NCBI GenBank assembly: GCA_027013145.1
Contig: JALUXX010000012.1
Location: forward strand, 26,528-90,527
From: Gammaproteobacteria bacterium
GTDB lineage: Bacteria; Pseudomonadota; Gammaproteobacteria; 21-64-14
Direction: 5' to 3'
DNA length: 64,000 nucleotides
Shown piece by piece: positions 45,792 through 56,415 of this stretch (position 1 is the stretch's first letter; every line of letters begins with the position of its first letter). The position numbers and the translations under genes were made by a program. The notes under the pieces were generated by a model, which was given only the letters and a program-made list of their open reading frames with translations, was not told the DNA's origin and made no database searches.

Positions 45792-46964
45792 TCACCAGTC
45801 GTAGACCCGGTCGAGCAGACTGTCCAACACCGCCGCCGCCCGGCGCCGTTCCGCCCAGAAACGGCGCCGGGCACGGTCCCCGAGGCCCCGCACCTGCGCC
45901 GGTTCCTCTCGCCACCGTCCCCACAGGGCCAGCGCTTCTTCCGGCCCCGGTACCGGCGTACCGATCGCCTCGAAGTCCTCGTAGCGCACGCGCAGCCGCG
46001 CCGCGAGGTCCGGCCCCAGCGCGATCGGGACGCCGGCGGCGAGCGCCTGCCACATGGTCCATGCCTCCGCCGCCGTCAGATAAGCCCCTGCGGCAGCGGC
46101 GGCGATCGCCGGGATCCAGCGCGGGTCGTCGACCCACACGACCGTCCCGGCGCGCAACGGCTCCCGCCCCCATCGGCTGATCGCCCGCCCCGCGCCCCCC
46201 GGGAGCGGGTTGCGCCCGTCGGGGGAACCCGCAAACAGGACGCCGTCGGCCGCCAGCGGCGAGGCGCGCCAGGCGGCGACGAACGCCGAGACGTCGGCGC
46301 CATGGACCCACCATGGGGTCCGCTCCGCTCCGGCCCCGCGTATCAGCGCCCGCAACACCGGTTCGACCCAGGCCTCCAGCAGCAGGGTCGAGGCGTCGGC
46401 GGGCATGGCGAGTTCCGCGAGCGGCCCGCGCCCGCGCCAGGCGCGCTCCTGCTCGCGGTCGACCGGATAGACCGCGGCGGTTTCCCCGCCGCGGAGCGGC
46501 GGGTCCGCCTGATAGGCGACCAGGTGGATGCCACGGCGTGCCGCCTCCGCAGCCAGGCGCGGCGGGACCGGCGCCCCGGCCACGATCACCCCCAACGGGT
46601 CCAGGCGCGCCAGCGCCCGCCGCACCGCACGCGGGAGATCGCACGGACCGAAACCGAATCCGGCGTTCTCCACCCCCGCGAGATGGGCACGCAGGAGGTC
46701 GCGGTGTTCCTCCTCGAAGGTGAGGACGAGGCGAAGATCGCGGCGCCGGTTTCGCAGTGCCGCCAGCAGCTCCGCCCCGAGGTGGACCGAGGCCGCATCC
46801 GCCCCGGCACGGACCCACACCAGCCGGCCGCGGCCGGGCGGCGGGCGCAGGTGCCCCCAGCGCGCGTTGGCGCGCGCGTGGCGGCCGCCCAGCCGGTCGC
46901 GGATTCCCGCACCGAGGAGCCGCAGCCGCTGCGTCCCCGTGCGGTCACGAGACGACCGGCGCAC
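45792..46964 (-). CDS. WaaA/KdtA-like glycosyltransferase with divergent active site
   Basis: About 390 aa from GTG 46964, overlapping msbA by 20 bases. The N-terminal half follows the GT-B layout of Kdo transferase: LVWVRAGADAASVHLGAELL, LRLVLTFEEE, CDLPRAVRRALARLDPLGVIV and AARRGIHLVAYQADPP. The usual SVSVGE catalytic Glu, the TELWP motif and the C-terminal GGHNPLEP motif are not recognisable. The position between msbA and lpxK implies a lipid A/LPS role. It could be a second glycosyltransferase or a non-catalytic relative. No other WaaA is in the window. The start is uncertain. Confidence 0.6.
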   Translation of the reverse strand: MRRSSRDRTGTQRLRLLGAGIRDRLGGRHARANARWGHLRPPPGRGRLVWVRAGADAASVHLGAELLAALRNRRRDLRLVLTFEEEHRDLLRAHLAGVENAGFGFGPCDLPRAVRRALARLDPLGVIVAGAPVPPRLAAEAARRGIHLVAYQADPPLRGGETAAVYPVDREQERAWRGRGPLAELAMPADASTLLLEAWVEPVLRALIRGAGAERTPWWVHGADVSAFVAAWRASPLAADGVLFAGSPDGRNPLPGGAGRAISRWGREPLRAGTVVWVDDPRWIPAIAAAAAGAYLTAAEAWTMWQALAAGVPIALGPDLAARLRVRYEDFEAIGTPVPGPEEALALWGRWREEPAQVRGLGDRARRRFWAERRRAAAVLDSLLDRVYDW

Positions 46965-48723
46965 GGAACTGCGTCCGGTGGAGCGCGGCGTAGTGGCCGT
47001 CCCGGGCCAGCAGCGCGGCGTGGGTTCCGGTCTCGACGATGCGACCGCGATCGAGCACCAGCAGCCGGTCGGCGCGCTCCACGGTCGAAAGCCGGTGGGC
47101 GATGACCAGCGTCGTGCGACTGTGCAACAGCGTCTGCAAGGCCGCCTGGATCTCCTGCTCGGAGTGAGAGTCGAGCGAGGCGGTGGCCTCGTCCAGCAGC
47201 AGGATCGGTGCGTCCTTGAGTAGCGCGCGCGCGATGGCGATGCGCTGGCGCTGCCCGCCGGAGAGCCGCACCCCGTTCTCGCCCACCCGCGTCTCGAAAC
47301 CCTCCGGCAGGCGCTCGATGAATTCCAGGGCGTGCGCCGCCTTCGCCGCGGCGCGCACCTGCGCCGCGGTGACCGCCCCGCGCCGCCCGTAGGCGATGTT
47401 CGCGCCGATGGTATCGTCGAACAACACCACCCGCTGCCCGACCCAGGCGATGTGGTCGCGCAGGGCATCCAGACGGTAGGCGCGCAGATCGACCCCGTCC
47501 AGGAGGATGACGCCCGATTGCGGTTCGTAGAATCGCGGCAGCAGGTCGATCAGCGTGCTCTTGCCGCTCCCTGAGCGTCCGACGATGGCGAGGGTCTCGC
47601 CCGGTTCCACCCGGAAGCTGATGTCCGTGAGGACCGGTCCCTTGTAGGGATCGTAGGCGAAGCCCACGTCGCGGTACTCCACCGCGCCGCGCACGCATTC
47701 CGGGCGCAACGTCCCGGTGTCGGCCTCGGCCTCGGTGTCGAGGACCGCGAACAGGCTCTCCCCGGCCGCGATGCCGCGTTGCAGCGTCGCGTTGATCGAG
47801 GTCAGCCGCTTCAGCGGGGGCAGCAGGAGCATCATCGCGGTGATAAACGAGACGAAGGTGCCGACGGTCAGTTGCGCGAGCATCGCGGGCAGGGTGGCCA
47901 GGTAGATGATGCCCGCCAGCGCGACCGCCGCCACGAGCTGGCTGAGAGGCGTGGCCACCGCGTTGGTCACCACCAGCTTCATGTTGGCGCGCCGGTTGTT
48001 CTCGTTCACGCGATCGAAGCGCCCGGCCTCGTATTCCTGGCCTCCGAAGACACGCACCTCGCGATTGCCCTCGATCGCCTCCTCCGCCACGCGACTGACG
48101 TCCTCGACGGAGTTCTGGATACGCCCGCTCACGCGCCGCAGGCGCCGCGTGAGCACGCGCACCATCAAGGCGATCACCGGCCCCACCACCAGCATCACCA
48201 GCGACAGCTCCACGTTGACGTAGAACATCCATGCCAGGAGCGCGATCACCGTCAGGCTGTCGCGCACCAGGATCGTCACCACGCTGGTGGTCGCCTGGGA
48301 GACCTGTTCGACGTGGTAGGTGAAACGCGCCAGGAGCTGTCCCGAGGAGATCTCGTCGTAGAACCGCGAGGGCAGGCGCAGCAGATGATGGAACAGATCC
48401 GAGCGCAGCCGGGTGATCACCTTGCGCCCGATCCAGCTCATGCCGTAGGTGGCCGCGAACCCGGCGCCGAGGCGCAGGACGAACAGGCCCACGAGCAGCG
48501 GCGGAATCGCGCGGATCACGGTCGGGTCGCGTTGCACGAAACTGCCGTCCAGCATGGGCTTCATCAGCGCCGCGAAGCCCGCGTCCGTCGCCCCGTAGAC
48601 GGCCATCCCCAGGGACGCCAGCGCGAACACCCGCCAGTGCGGCAGCGCGTAGCCGAGCAGCCTGCGGTAGACCGCAGTGCCTGCGGCGCCGGTGGGAGAC
48701 AGTGCGCTGGAGATCGACTTCAA
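46945..48723 (-). CDS. msbA: Lipid A export ATP-binding/permease protein MsbA
   Basis: 592 aa. Six transmembrane helices (about 25-330) precede the nucleotide-binding domain: Walker A VGRSGSGKSTL, signature RLSGGQRQRIAIARALL, Walker B ILLLDEATASLD, and AHRLST switch His. MsbA flips lipid A-core across the inner membrane. TTG 48723 is the only workable start (next in-frame ATG is inside helix 1) and overlaps the exbD stop as TTGA. Neighbours lpxK and kdsB support the assignment. Confidence 0.94.
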   Translation of the reverse strand: MKSISSALSPTGAAGTAVYRRLLGYALPHWRVFALASLGMAVYGATDAGFAALMKPMLDGSFVQRDPTVIRAIPPLLVGLFVLRLGAGFAATYGMSWIGRKVITRLRSDLFHHLLRLPSRFYDEISSGQLLARFTYHVEQVSQATTSVVTILVRDSLTVIALLAWMFYVNVELSLVMLVVGPVIALMVRVLTRRLRRVSGRIQNSVEDVSRVAEEAIEGNREVRVFGGQEYEAGRFDRVNENNRRANMKLVVTNAVATPLSQLVAAVALAGIIYLATLPAMLAQLTVGTFVSFITAMMLLLPPLKRLTSINATLQRGIAAGESLFAVLDTEAEADTGTLRPECVRGAVEYRDVGFAYDPYKGPVLTDISFRVEPGETLAIVGRSGSGKSTLIDLLPRFYEPQSGVILLDGVDLRAYRLDALRDHIAWVGQRVVLFDDTIGANIAYGRRGAVTAAQVRAAAKAAHALEFIERLPEGFETRVGENGVRLSGGQRQRIAIARALLKDAPILLLDEATASLDSHSEQEIQAALQTLLHSRTTLVIAHRLSTVERADRLLVLDRGRIVETGTHAALLARDGHYAALHRTQFRAPVVS

Positions 48724-49145
48724 TCGCGTTCCGTAGGATGGGTGGTGGCGATCGACAGATTGTGGATACCCAACTGCGCGGCGGCGTCCATGGCGGTGAC
48801 CACCGCCTGGTGGGGCGTGCGCCCGTCGGCGGCGATCACCAGCGGCACCTTGGTCCGTCCCGCCAGCGTCTGCCTCAAGGCGCGCAGCAGCGTCCGGGGC
48901 CGATCGTTCACGAGGCGGTGGTCGTTGATGAAGAAATGCCCCTTGGCGTCGATGACGATCTCGATCGTGTCCGGCGGCTCCTTGGCCGGCTTCTCGGAGG
49001 CGGTCGGGAGCTGGACATGCAGCGCGGCGGTGCGCACGAAGGTCGTGGACATGATGAAGAACAGCAACAGCATCAGCAGCACGTCGATCAGCGAGGTCAG
49101 ATTGACCTCCGGCTCCTCGCGCATGCGTCGCTTGCCGAAGTTCAC
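48720..49145 (-). CDS. exbD: ExbD/TolR family biopolymer transporter
   Basis: 141 aa. One N-terminal transmembrane helix (SLIDVLLMLLLFFIMSTTF) with the conserved proton-path Asp, then a periplasmic domain. The GTG start overlaps the exbB stop (GTGA). It works with ExbB as a proton-driven stator. In Pseudomonas this pair also precedes lpxK; the driven partner is unknown. Confidence 0.92.
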   Translation of the reverse strand: MNFGKRRMREEPEVNLTSLIDVLLMLLLFFIMSTTFVRTAALHVQLPTASEKPAKEPPDTIEIVIDAKGHFFINDHRLVNDRPRTLLRALRQTLAGRTKVPLVIAADGRTPHQAVVTAMDAAAQLGIHNLSIATTHPTERD

Positions 49146-49777
49146 GCGCCGCCCTCCGCGCCGGAATCGCGCTCCCGAAGGCCCTGCAGCACCTCCACCA
49201 GCTTGACGGCCTCCTGCTCCATGTCCACGACCAGCTCGTCGACACGGCCGCGGAAGTAGCGGTAGAACATCAGGCTGGGGATCGCCACCGACAGCCCCGC
49301 CACGGTCGTGATCAGGGCCTCGGCGATTCCGCCCGAGAGCACGTGCGGATCGCCCACCCCCGCCGAACTGATCGTGTCGAACACCTTCATGATGCCCACG
49401 ACCGTGCCGAGGAGCCCGAGCAGCGGCGAGATCACCGCGATCGTCCCCAGGGTGTTGAGATAGCGCTCGAGTTCGTGCACGACGACGCGCCCGGCGTCCT
49501 CGATGCTCTCCTTGATGATCTCGCGCGGGTGGTGGCGGTTGGCGAGCCCGGCCGCGAGCACTCGGCCCAGCGGCGAGTTCGCCCGAAGGAGCTTGATGTG
49601 CGCCGCATCGAGCTGCTGGTTGCGCGCCCAGTGCCAGACCTGCGCGACGAGGTGGCGGGGGACGACCTTCTTGCGCTGCAGGGTCCAGAGCCGCTCACCG
49701 ATGATCCCCAACGCGATGATCGAGGCGGCGATGATCGGCACCATCAGCCAGCCGCCGGACTTCACCAGTTCGAACAA
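49142..49777 (-). CDS. exbB: ExbB/TolQ/MotA family proton channel
   Basis: 211 aa. Three transmembrane helices: about 8-28 (GGWLMVPIIAASIIALGII), around 105-130 (LGTIAVISPLLGLLGTVVGI) and 150-172 (ALITTVAGLSVAIPSLMFY). The start is TTG at 49777 with GAGGAG 7 bases upstream; no ATG or GTG fits. It forms the proton channel with ExbD. It follows comEC by 50 bases. Confidence 0.92.
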   Translation of the reverse strand: MFELVKSGGWLMVPIIAASIIALGIIGERLWTLQRKKVVPRHLVAQVWHWARNQQLDAAHIKLLRANSPLGRVLAAGLANRHHPREIIKESIEDAGRVVVHELERYLNTLGTIAVISPLLGLLGTVVGIMKVFDTISSAGVGDPHVLSGGIAEALITTVAGLSVAIPSLMFYRYFRGRVDELVVDMEQEAVKLVEVLQGLRERDSGAEGGA

Positions 49778-49827
49778 GGTCGCTCCTCTTCCTGAAGTTT
49801 CCGGCGCCGCTCCCCGGCGCCGCTCCC

Positions 49828-52224
49828 CTACCGGAATCGGCCGTCGCCCCTGCGGCTGAAGGGCCGCGCGGCGCGCACGCACAAGTCGTTCTCGGAGAGG
49901 GTCCTGCGGAGTGTACTGGATTCGGGCGGCGGCCGGAAACGGGCACGCGGGCGCGCGGGCACCGCACGCGGGTTCCAGAAGCGCCCGGCTTCGCGACGGT
50001 GGCCGTGCACCTCGAACGCGCCGGGACGGGGGCCGAGTTCGATGCGTACGGCCCCCTCCGCCGCGGTGTCGAGCACGCGCGCGCCGGCCGCGCGATAGCG
50101 CGCACGCACGCACGCGCTCGGCAGGCGGAAGCGGTTGCGGTAGCCGACCGGGATCAGTGCGAGCCGCGGGTGCACGGCGGCGACGAACGCGGGCGTCGAG
50201 GAGCTGCGACTGCCGTGATGCGGGACCACGAGCACGCGCGCGCGCAGCGCCGCTCCCATGTCCGCCGCCAGCCGGCGCTCCGCCGGGGCCTCGATATCGC
50301 CGGTGAGCAGGACCGCCCCGCCGCGGCCCGTGACCCGCAGCACGCACGAGGCGTCGTTGCCGTGGAACGCGCCCGCGGCGCCGGGGTGCAGCATCCGGAA
50401 TTCCACCCCGTCCCAGTTCCAGTGCTGACCGCGCCGGCAGGGGCGTGCCTGCGCCCGGACCCGTTGCGGCACGCTGCTGAGTACCACGGCGGCGGGATAA
50501 CGGGACAAAAGCGAGGCGGCGCCGCCGATATGGTCGTTGTCCCCGTGGCTGACGATGAGGCGGTCGACGCGGCGGATCCCGCGGCTGCGCAGATACGGCA
50601 CCAGCACCGCCTGTCCGGCGTCGAAGCCGGGACCGAAGCGCGGGCCGGTATCGTAGACGAGGACGTGACGGCGAGTGCGCACGACCGCCGCCAGGCCCTG
50701 CCCGACATCGAGCAGCGTCAGGCGCAAGGCCCCCGCCGGCGGCGGCGACGGCGACCACACCAGCATCGGCGCCAGATAGAGCCCGCCCAGCCAGCGCCCC
50801 GGCACCCCGCGCGGGGCGAGGAGCAGGGCCACCCCGATCAGCGCCGGTGCCCAGGTCCATGCGGGCGGCGCCGCCTGAACCCACAGCGCTCCGGGCAACC
50901 CCGCGCCCCAACGCAGGAGGGGCCAAAGCAGCCCCACCGCCTCGGCGCCCCAGCGCAACGCCTCCGCACCCACGGGCAGTCCGAATGCAAGGGCCGTGGT
51001 CCCCGCCAGGATCAGCGGCACCGCCACCAGGCCGATCCAGGGGACCGCCAGCAGGTTCATCAACGGCGCCGTCGCGCCCGCCTGCTGAAACCAGACGAGC
51101 GATACCGGCAGCAGACCGAGGGCGACGCGCCACTGGATGCCGGTCCACGCCCGCCACCCGCGCCGCGCGTGGCCCCCGCCGGCGGCATAGAGGATCACCG
51201 CCACCGCCCCGAAGGACAGCCAGAACGCCGGCGCGAGGACCGCGGTCGGCTCCAGGACCAGAACCGCGAGCAGCGCCGCGCACAATGCGCGCAGCGGGCG
51301 GGTCACGCGCCCGCGCAGGATCCCGCTCAGGCCGACCGCGAGCATGATCAGCGCCCGGCGCGTGGGCAGCGACCCGCCGGCGAGCAGCGCGTAGAGACCC
51401 GCCGCGGCCAGCGCCGCTACGGCCCCCGCCCGCGGCGCCGGCCACCATCGTGCCGCACCGGACAACCGCCACAGGGTCCCGACGGCCAGGAACGCGAAGC
51501 CCGCCACCAACCCCAGATGCAGGCCGGATATGGCCACCAGGTGCGCGGTTCCGGTGGCGTTGAGAATATCCCGTTGCGCCGGCGTGATCGCGCGCCGGTC
51601 GCCGAGCGCCAGGGCGCGCACGACGCCGGCGAACGGATCGCTCCCCAACGCGACGTCGATGCGCGCGGCGAGGCGCTGGCGCACGCCGTCGATCGTCCAC
51701 CGCGGCCCGATCCGAACCGGTGCCGGGCGCGGGCGCACGTATCCGGTCGCCCCGATCCCGTGGCGGAACAGCCAGCCCTCGTAGTCGAAGCCGCCCGGGT
51801 TCATGAAGCCGTGGGGGCGCTTCAGCCGCACGGTCAGGCGCCAACAGTCCCCGGCGCGCACCCGCCGCCCGCGCTCATACCAGCTCAGGCGCAGCCGCGC
51901 CGGGACCCCCGCGCGCGCATGCTCCACCGAGAAGCGGAACCGCGTCCCGTACGTGCCCGGGCGCGGCAGGCCGACGATGCAGCCGGCGACGGCGAGGTCA
52001 CGCCCTTCCAGGCCGGGATCCAGCCCCGGCAGCAGCAGCCGCCCGGCGACGAACGCCGCCCACAGGAATCCGGCACCGGCCGCCGCCGGCAGCCGCCAAC
52101 GCGACGGGCCGAGCGCCGCGGGGACGAGCGCCGCGAGCAGCACCGTCCAGCCCCGATGCGGCAGGGCCGGCAGGTGCATCAGCCACAGGACTCCCGTCAG
52201 AAACGCCAGCGTCCCTGCGTACAC
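49828..52224 (-). CDS. comEC: DNA internalization protein ComEC/Rec2
   Basis: 798 aa from a GTG with GGGAG upstream. The N-terminal OB-like periplasmic domain (DUF4131), competence-domain helices (TAHLVAISGLHLGLVAGF near 225) and a C-terminal metallo-beta-lactamase domain (LLDVGQGLAAVV, VSHGDNDHIGG, LLTGDIE, VVPHHGSRSSS) are complete. It transports single-stranded DNA across the inner membrane; with type IV pilus genes here, natural competence is plausible. The last roughly 40 residues are low-complexity. Confidence 0.93.
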   Translation of the reverse strand: MYAGTLAFLTGVLWLMHLPALPHRGWTVLLAALVPAALGPSRWRLPAAAGAGFLWAAFVAGRLLLPGLDPGLEGRDLAVAGCIVGLPRPGTYGTRFRFSVEHARAGVPARLRLSWYERGRRVRAGDCWRLTVRLKRPHGFMNPGGFDYEGWLFRHGIGATGYVRPRPAPVRIGPRWTIDGVRQRLAARIDVALGSDPFAGVVRALALGDRRAITPAQRDILNATGTAHLVAISGLHLGLVAGFAFLAVGTLWRLSGAARWWPAPRAGAVAALAAAGLYALLAGGSLPTRRALIMLAVGLSGILRGRVTRPLRALCAALLAVLVLEPTAVLAPAFWLSFGAVAVILYAAGGGHARRGWRAWTGIQWRVALGLLPVSLVWFQQAGATAPLMNLLAVPWIGLVAVPLILAGTTALAFGLPVGAEALRWGAEAVGLLWPLLRWGAGLPGALWVQAAPPAWTWAPALIGVALLLAPRGVPGRWLGGLYLAPMLVWSPSPPPAGALRLTLLDVGQGLAAVVRTRRHVLVYDTGPRFGPGFDAGQAVLVPYLRSRGIRRVDRLIVSHGDNDHIGGAASLLSRYPAAVVLSSVPQRVRAQARPCRRGQHWNWDGVEFRMLHPGAAGAFHGNDASCVLRVTGRGGAVLLTGDIEAPAERRLAADMGAALRARVLVVPHHGSRSSSTPAFVAAVHPRLALIPVGYRNRFRLPSACVRARYRAAGARVLDTAAEGAVRIELGPRPGAFEVHGHRREAGRFWNPRAVPARPRARFRPPPESSTLRRTLSENDLCVRAARPFSRRGDGRFR

Positions 52225-52308
52225 GTGCGCCGCTCCCTGGCCCCGTGCCGGATTTCGCCGACCGAAATCCGCTGCAATCCCTTAGATATCCTTTTTATCG
52301 ATATGAAT

Positions 52309-52992
52309 TCACTTGCTTTCCATCAACACACCATCCTCCAGACGCAACGTGCGGTCCATGCGCGCCGCCAGGCCCGCGTCGTGCGTGACCACGACCAGAC
52401 TGGTATGGAAGCGTGCGTTCAGGTCCAGCATGGTCGCGATCAGGGCCGCGGCCGTGTGCTGGTCGAGGTTGCCGGTCGGCTCGTCGGCGAGGACGCACTG
52501 CGGCTCGGTCACCAGGGCGCGCGCGACCGCCGCGCGCTGGCGCTCGCCCCCCGAGAGCTCCCCCGGCTTGTGCCCCAGCCGGGCGGCGAGACCCACCTGC
52601 TCGAGCAGGGCGCGCGCGCGCCGCGCCGCCTCCGGGACCGCCATACGGCGCAGGAGCAGCGGCATGGCGACATTCTCCAGCGCGGTGAATTCCGGCAGCA
52701 GGTGGTGGAACTGATAGACGAAGCCCAGCGCGCGGTTGCGCAGCCGCGCGCGCGCCGCGTCGCCGAGCCGCGCGATCGGCGCCCCCGCCACCCGCACCTC
52801 CCCGGCCGACGGGCGGTCCAGCCCGCCGAGCAGGTGCAGAAGCGTGCTCTTGCCCGCCCCCGAGGCCCCGACGATCGCCACCCGCTCCCCGGGCATCACC
52901 GTGAGATTGACGTCGCGCAGCACCGTCACGTCGAGTCCGCCCTCGCGAAAGCCCTTCGCTAGCCCGCGGCACTCCAATACCGCCTCACTCAT
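52309..52992 (-). CDS. lolD: Lipoprotein release ABC transporter ATPase LolD
   Basis: 227 aa. Walker [18 protein letters not shown], the LolD-type [16 protein letters not shown], signature [16 protein letters not shown], and Walker [13 protein letters not shown]. It powers extraction of outer-membrane lipoproteins. The ATG lies within the lolC end (8-base overlap). 84 AT-richer bases separate it from comEC. Confidence 0.95.
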   Translation of the reverse strand: MSEAVLECRGLAKGFREGGLDVTVLRDVNLTVMPGERVAIVGASGAGKSTLLHLLGGLDRPSAGEVRVAGAPIARLGDAARARLRNRALGFVYQFHHLLPEFTALENVAMPLLLRRMAVPEAARRARALLEQVGLAARLGHKPGELSGGERQRAAVARALVTEPQCVLADEPTGNLDQHTAAALIATMLDLNARFHTSLVVVTHDAGLAARMDRTLRLEDGVLMESK

Positions 52993-54232
52993 AGCGCAGG
53001 GCCTCGGCCGGATGCGTGCGTGAGGCGCGCCACGCCGGATACAGCGTCGCGAGTACGGCGAGAACGAAGGCCATGGTGCAGATGTGCGTCACGTCGCTCC
53101 AGTGCAGGTCCGACGGGAAGCCGCTGATCAGATAGACGCTCTCCGGGATGAACTGCACGTGGAACAGTCGCTCGATGAACGGGACCACCGTCCCGACGTT
53201 GAGCGCGAGCGCGACCCCGCCGACCAGACCCAGCAGCGTACCGACCGCGCCGATCACCGTGCCCTGAATGATGAACACCGCCATGATACCCCGCGGCGTC
53301 GCGCCGAGCGTGCGCAGGATGGCGATGTCGGCCTGCTTGTCGGTCACCGTCATCACCAGCGTCGAGACGATATTGAACGCCGCGACCGCAACGATGAGGG
53401 CGAGGATGACGAACATCGCCGTCTTCTCCGTCTGCACCGCGCGGAAGTAGTTCACGTGCTGCTGCGTCCAGTCCTCCACCGCGTCGGTCGGCGGGAGCCG
53501 CGAGGCCAGCTCGCGCGCCACCCGCGGTGCGAGCATGAGATTGTCGAGCTTGATCCGCACCCCGGTCACACCCTTGCCGGTACCGAAAAGCCGTTGCGCG
53601 TCGCGCAGGTCGATGAGCGCGACGCCGCGGTCGTACTCGTACATCCCGATGCGGAAGACGCCGACGAGCGTGAAGCGCTTGAGCCGGGGCAGGACGCCGG
53701 CGGGCGTGACCACCGCCTGCGGCGTGACGACGGTCACCTTGTCCCCGGGCACCACACCGAGCGCCATCGCCAGCTTGCTCCCGAGGATGATGCCGAACCC
53801 GCCGGGGCGCAGGTTCGAAAGGCGGCCCGCCACCATGTGCTTCCCGACGGTATCGACCTCGGGCTCGAGGCGCGGAGAGACGCCACGTATGAGCGCCCCG
53901 CTCACCGCCGCGCCGTTGGCCAACATCGCCTGACCCTCAACATAGGGGGCCGCACCGACGACGTGCGGGAGCTTGCGTACGCGATCGAGGACCTCCTGCC
54001 AGTCGCCGAGCGTGCCGTCCGCCCCGAAGACGGTCACGTGGGCGGCCATCGACAGCAGCCTCTCGCGCACCTCCTTCTGGAAGCCGTTCATGACCGACAG
54101 CACGGTGATCAAGGCCGTGATCCCCAGCGCCATGCCGAGGATGGAGGTCAGCGAGATGAAGGAGATGAAGTGATTGCGCCGCCGTGCGCGTGTGTAACGC
54201 AGGCCGATGAACAGTTCCGCGGGTCTGAACAT
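52985..54232 (-). CDS. lolC: Lipoprotein-releasing system permease LolC/LolE
   Basis: 415 aa. [20 protein letters not shown] is the LolC/E N-terminus. TM1 (about 22-48) is followed by a periplasmic domain and three C-terminal TMs (about 270-400) ending [13 protein letters not shown]. Only one LolC/E gene is in the cluster, so it may act as a homodimer (LolF-like) unless a second copy lies elsewhere. Operon with lolD. Confidence 0.92.
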   Translation of the reverse strand: MFRPAELFIGLRYTRARRRNHFISFISLTSILGMALGITALITVLSVMNGFQKEVRERLLSMAAHVTVFGADGTLGDWQEVLDRVRKLPHVVGAAPYVEGQAMLANGAAVSGALIRGVSPRLEPEVDTVGKHMVAGRLSNLRPGGFGIILGSKLAMALGVVPGDKVTVVTPQAVVTPAGVLPRLKRFTLVGVFRIGMYEYDRGVALIDLRDAQRLFGTGKGVTGVRIKLDNLMLAPRVARELASRLPPTDAVEDWTQQHVNYFRAVQTEKTAMFVILALIVAVAAFNIVSTLVMTVTDKQADIAILRTLGATPRGIMAVFIIQGTVIGAVGTLLGLVGGVALALNVGTVVPFIERLFHVQFIPESVYLISGFPSDLHWSDVTHICTMAFVLAVLATLYPAWRASRTHPAEALRYE

Positions 54233-54490
54233 GGGCCGCCATTAAACCACAAACCCGGGTCGCGTACGATCACTCTGCGCGACCGATCCACCGCCCGAAA
54301 AGGACCTCGCGCGAGGCGCACGGGCGCTCGCAGGCACGGCGACGCCGGGTGCCGGCAGGCCCGTTCAACGAAAACGCCGCGGACGCCGTGAAATGCACGG
54401 AAGACGATCCGCCTCCTTCGCCCGGCGTGGATTCCGTGACCCCTTCCGGCGAATCGCCTCGGTCTGCCACCCCGTCGGCGCCGCCGCGGA

Positions 54491-55710
<1,220 letters not shown>

Positions 55711-55714
<4 letters not shown>

Positions 55715-56415
55715 GGTGCGCCCCCGCCCGCGACCTCGTCGCCGGCGATACGCCCGTCGCGAAAGCGCACCAGGCGGCGGGCGTAGCCGGCGATGTCGGC
55801 CTCATGGGTCACCAGCACGAGCGTCAGGCCCTGCTCGCGATTGAGTTCGGCGAAGATCCGCATGATCTCGACACTCGTGTGCGTATCGAGGTTGCCGGTG
55901 GGCTCGTCCGCGAGCACCAGTCGCGGGGCGTTGACCAACGCCCGGGCGATGGCCACGCGCTGTTGCTGCCCGCCGGAGAGCTGCGCCGGGCGATGGTGGG
56001 CGTGGCGCCCGAGTCCGACGCGTTCGAGGAGTTCCGCCGCCCGCCGCCGGCGGCTCGCCCGCGCGACGCCGGCGTAGACCAGGGGCAGCGCGACGTTGTC
56101 GAGGGCGTCCATGCGCGCGAGCAGGTTGAACCCCTGGAACACGAATCCGATTGCGCCGCTGCGCACCGCGGCGAGACGGTCGGCGTCGAGCCCCGCGACG
56201 TCCTCGCCCGCGAACAGGTAGCGCCCGCGGGTGGGGCTGTCGAGGCAACCGAGGATGTTCATGAACGTGGACTTCCCCGATCCCGACGGCCCCATGATCG
56301 CGACGAACTCGCCCGCCCCGATCTCGAGGTCGATGCCGTCGAGCGCCGGGACCCGGCCGGCCCCGGTGACGTAGTCCTTGTGCAGGTCTTCGATACGGAT
56401 GAGCGGCGCGGTCAT
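55711..56415 (-). CDS. MacB-type ABC transporter ATPase
   Basis: 234 aa. Walker A MGPSGSGKSTFMNILGCLD, the Q-loop FVFQGFNLL, signature QLSGGQQQRVAIARALV, and Walker [13 protein letters not shown], all of the LolD/MacB class. ATG overlaps the adaptor-gene stop by one base (TGATG). It powers the neighbouring permease. Confidence 0.93.
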
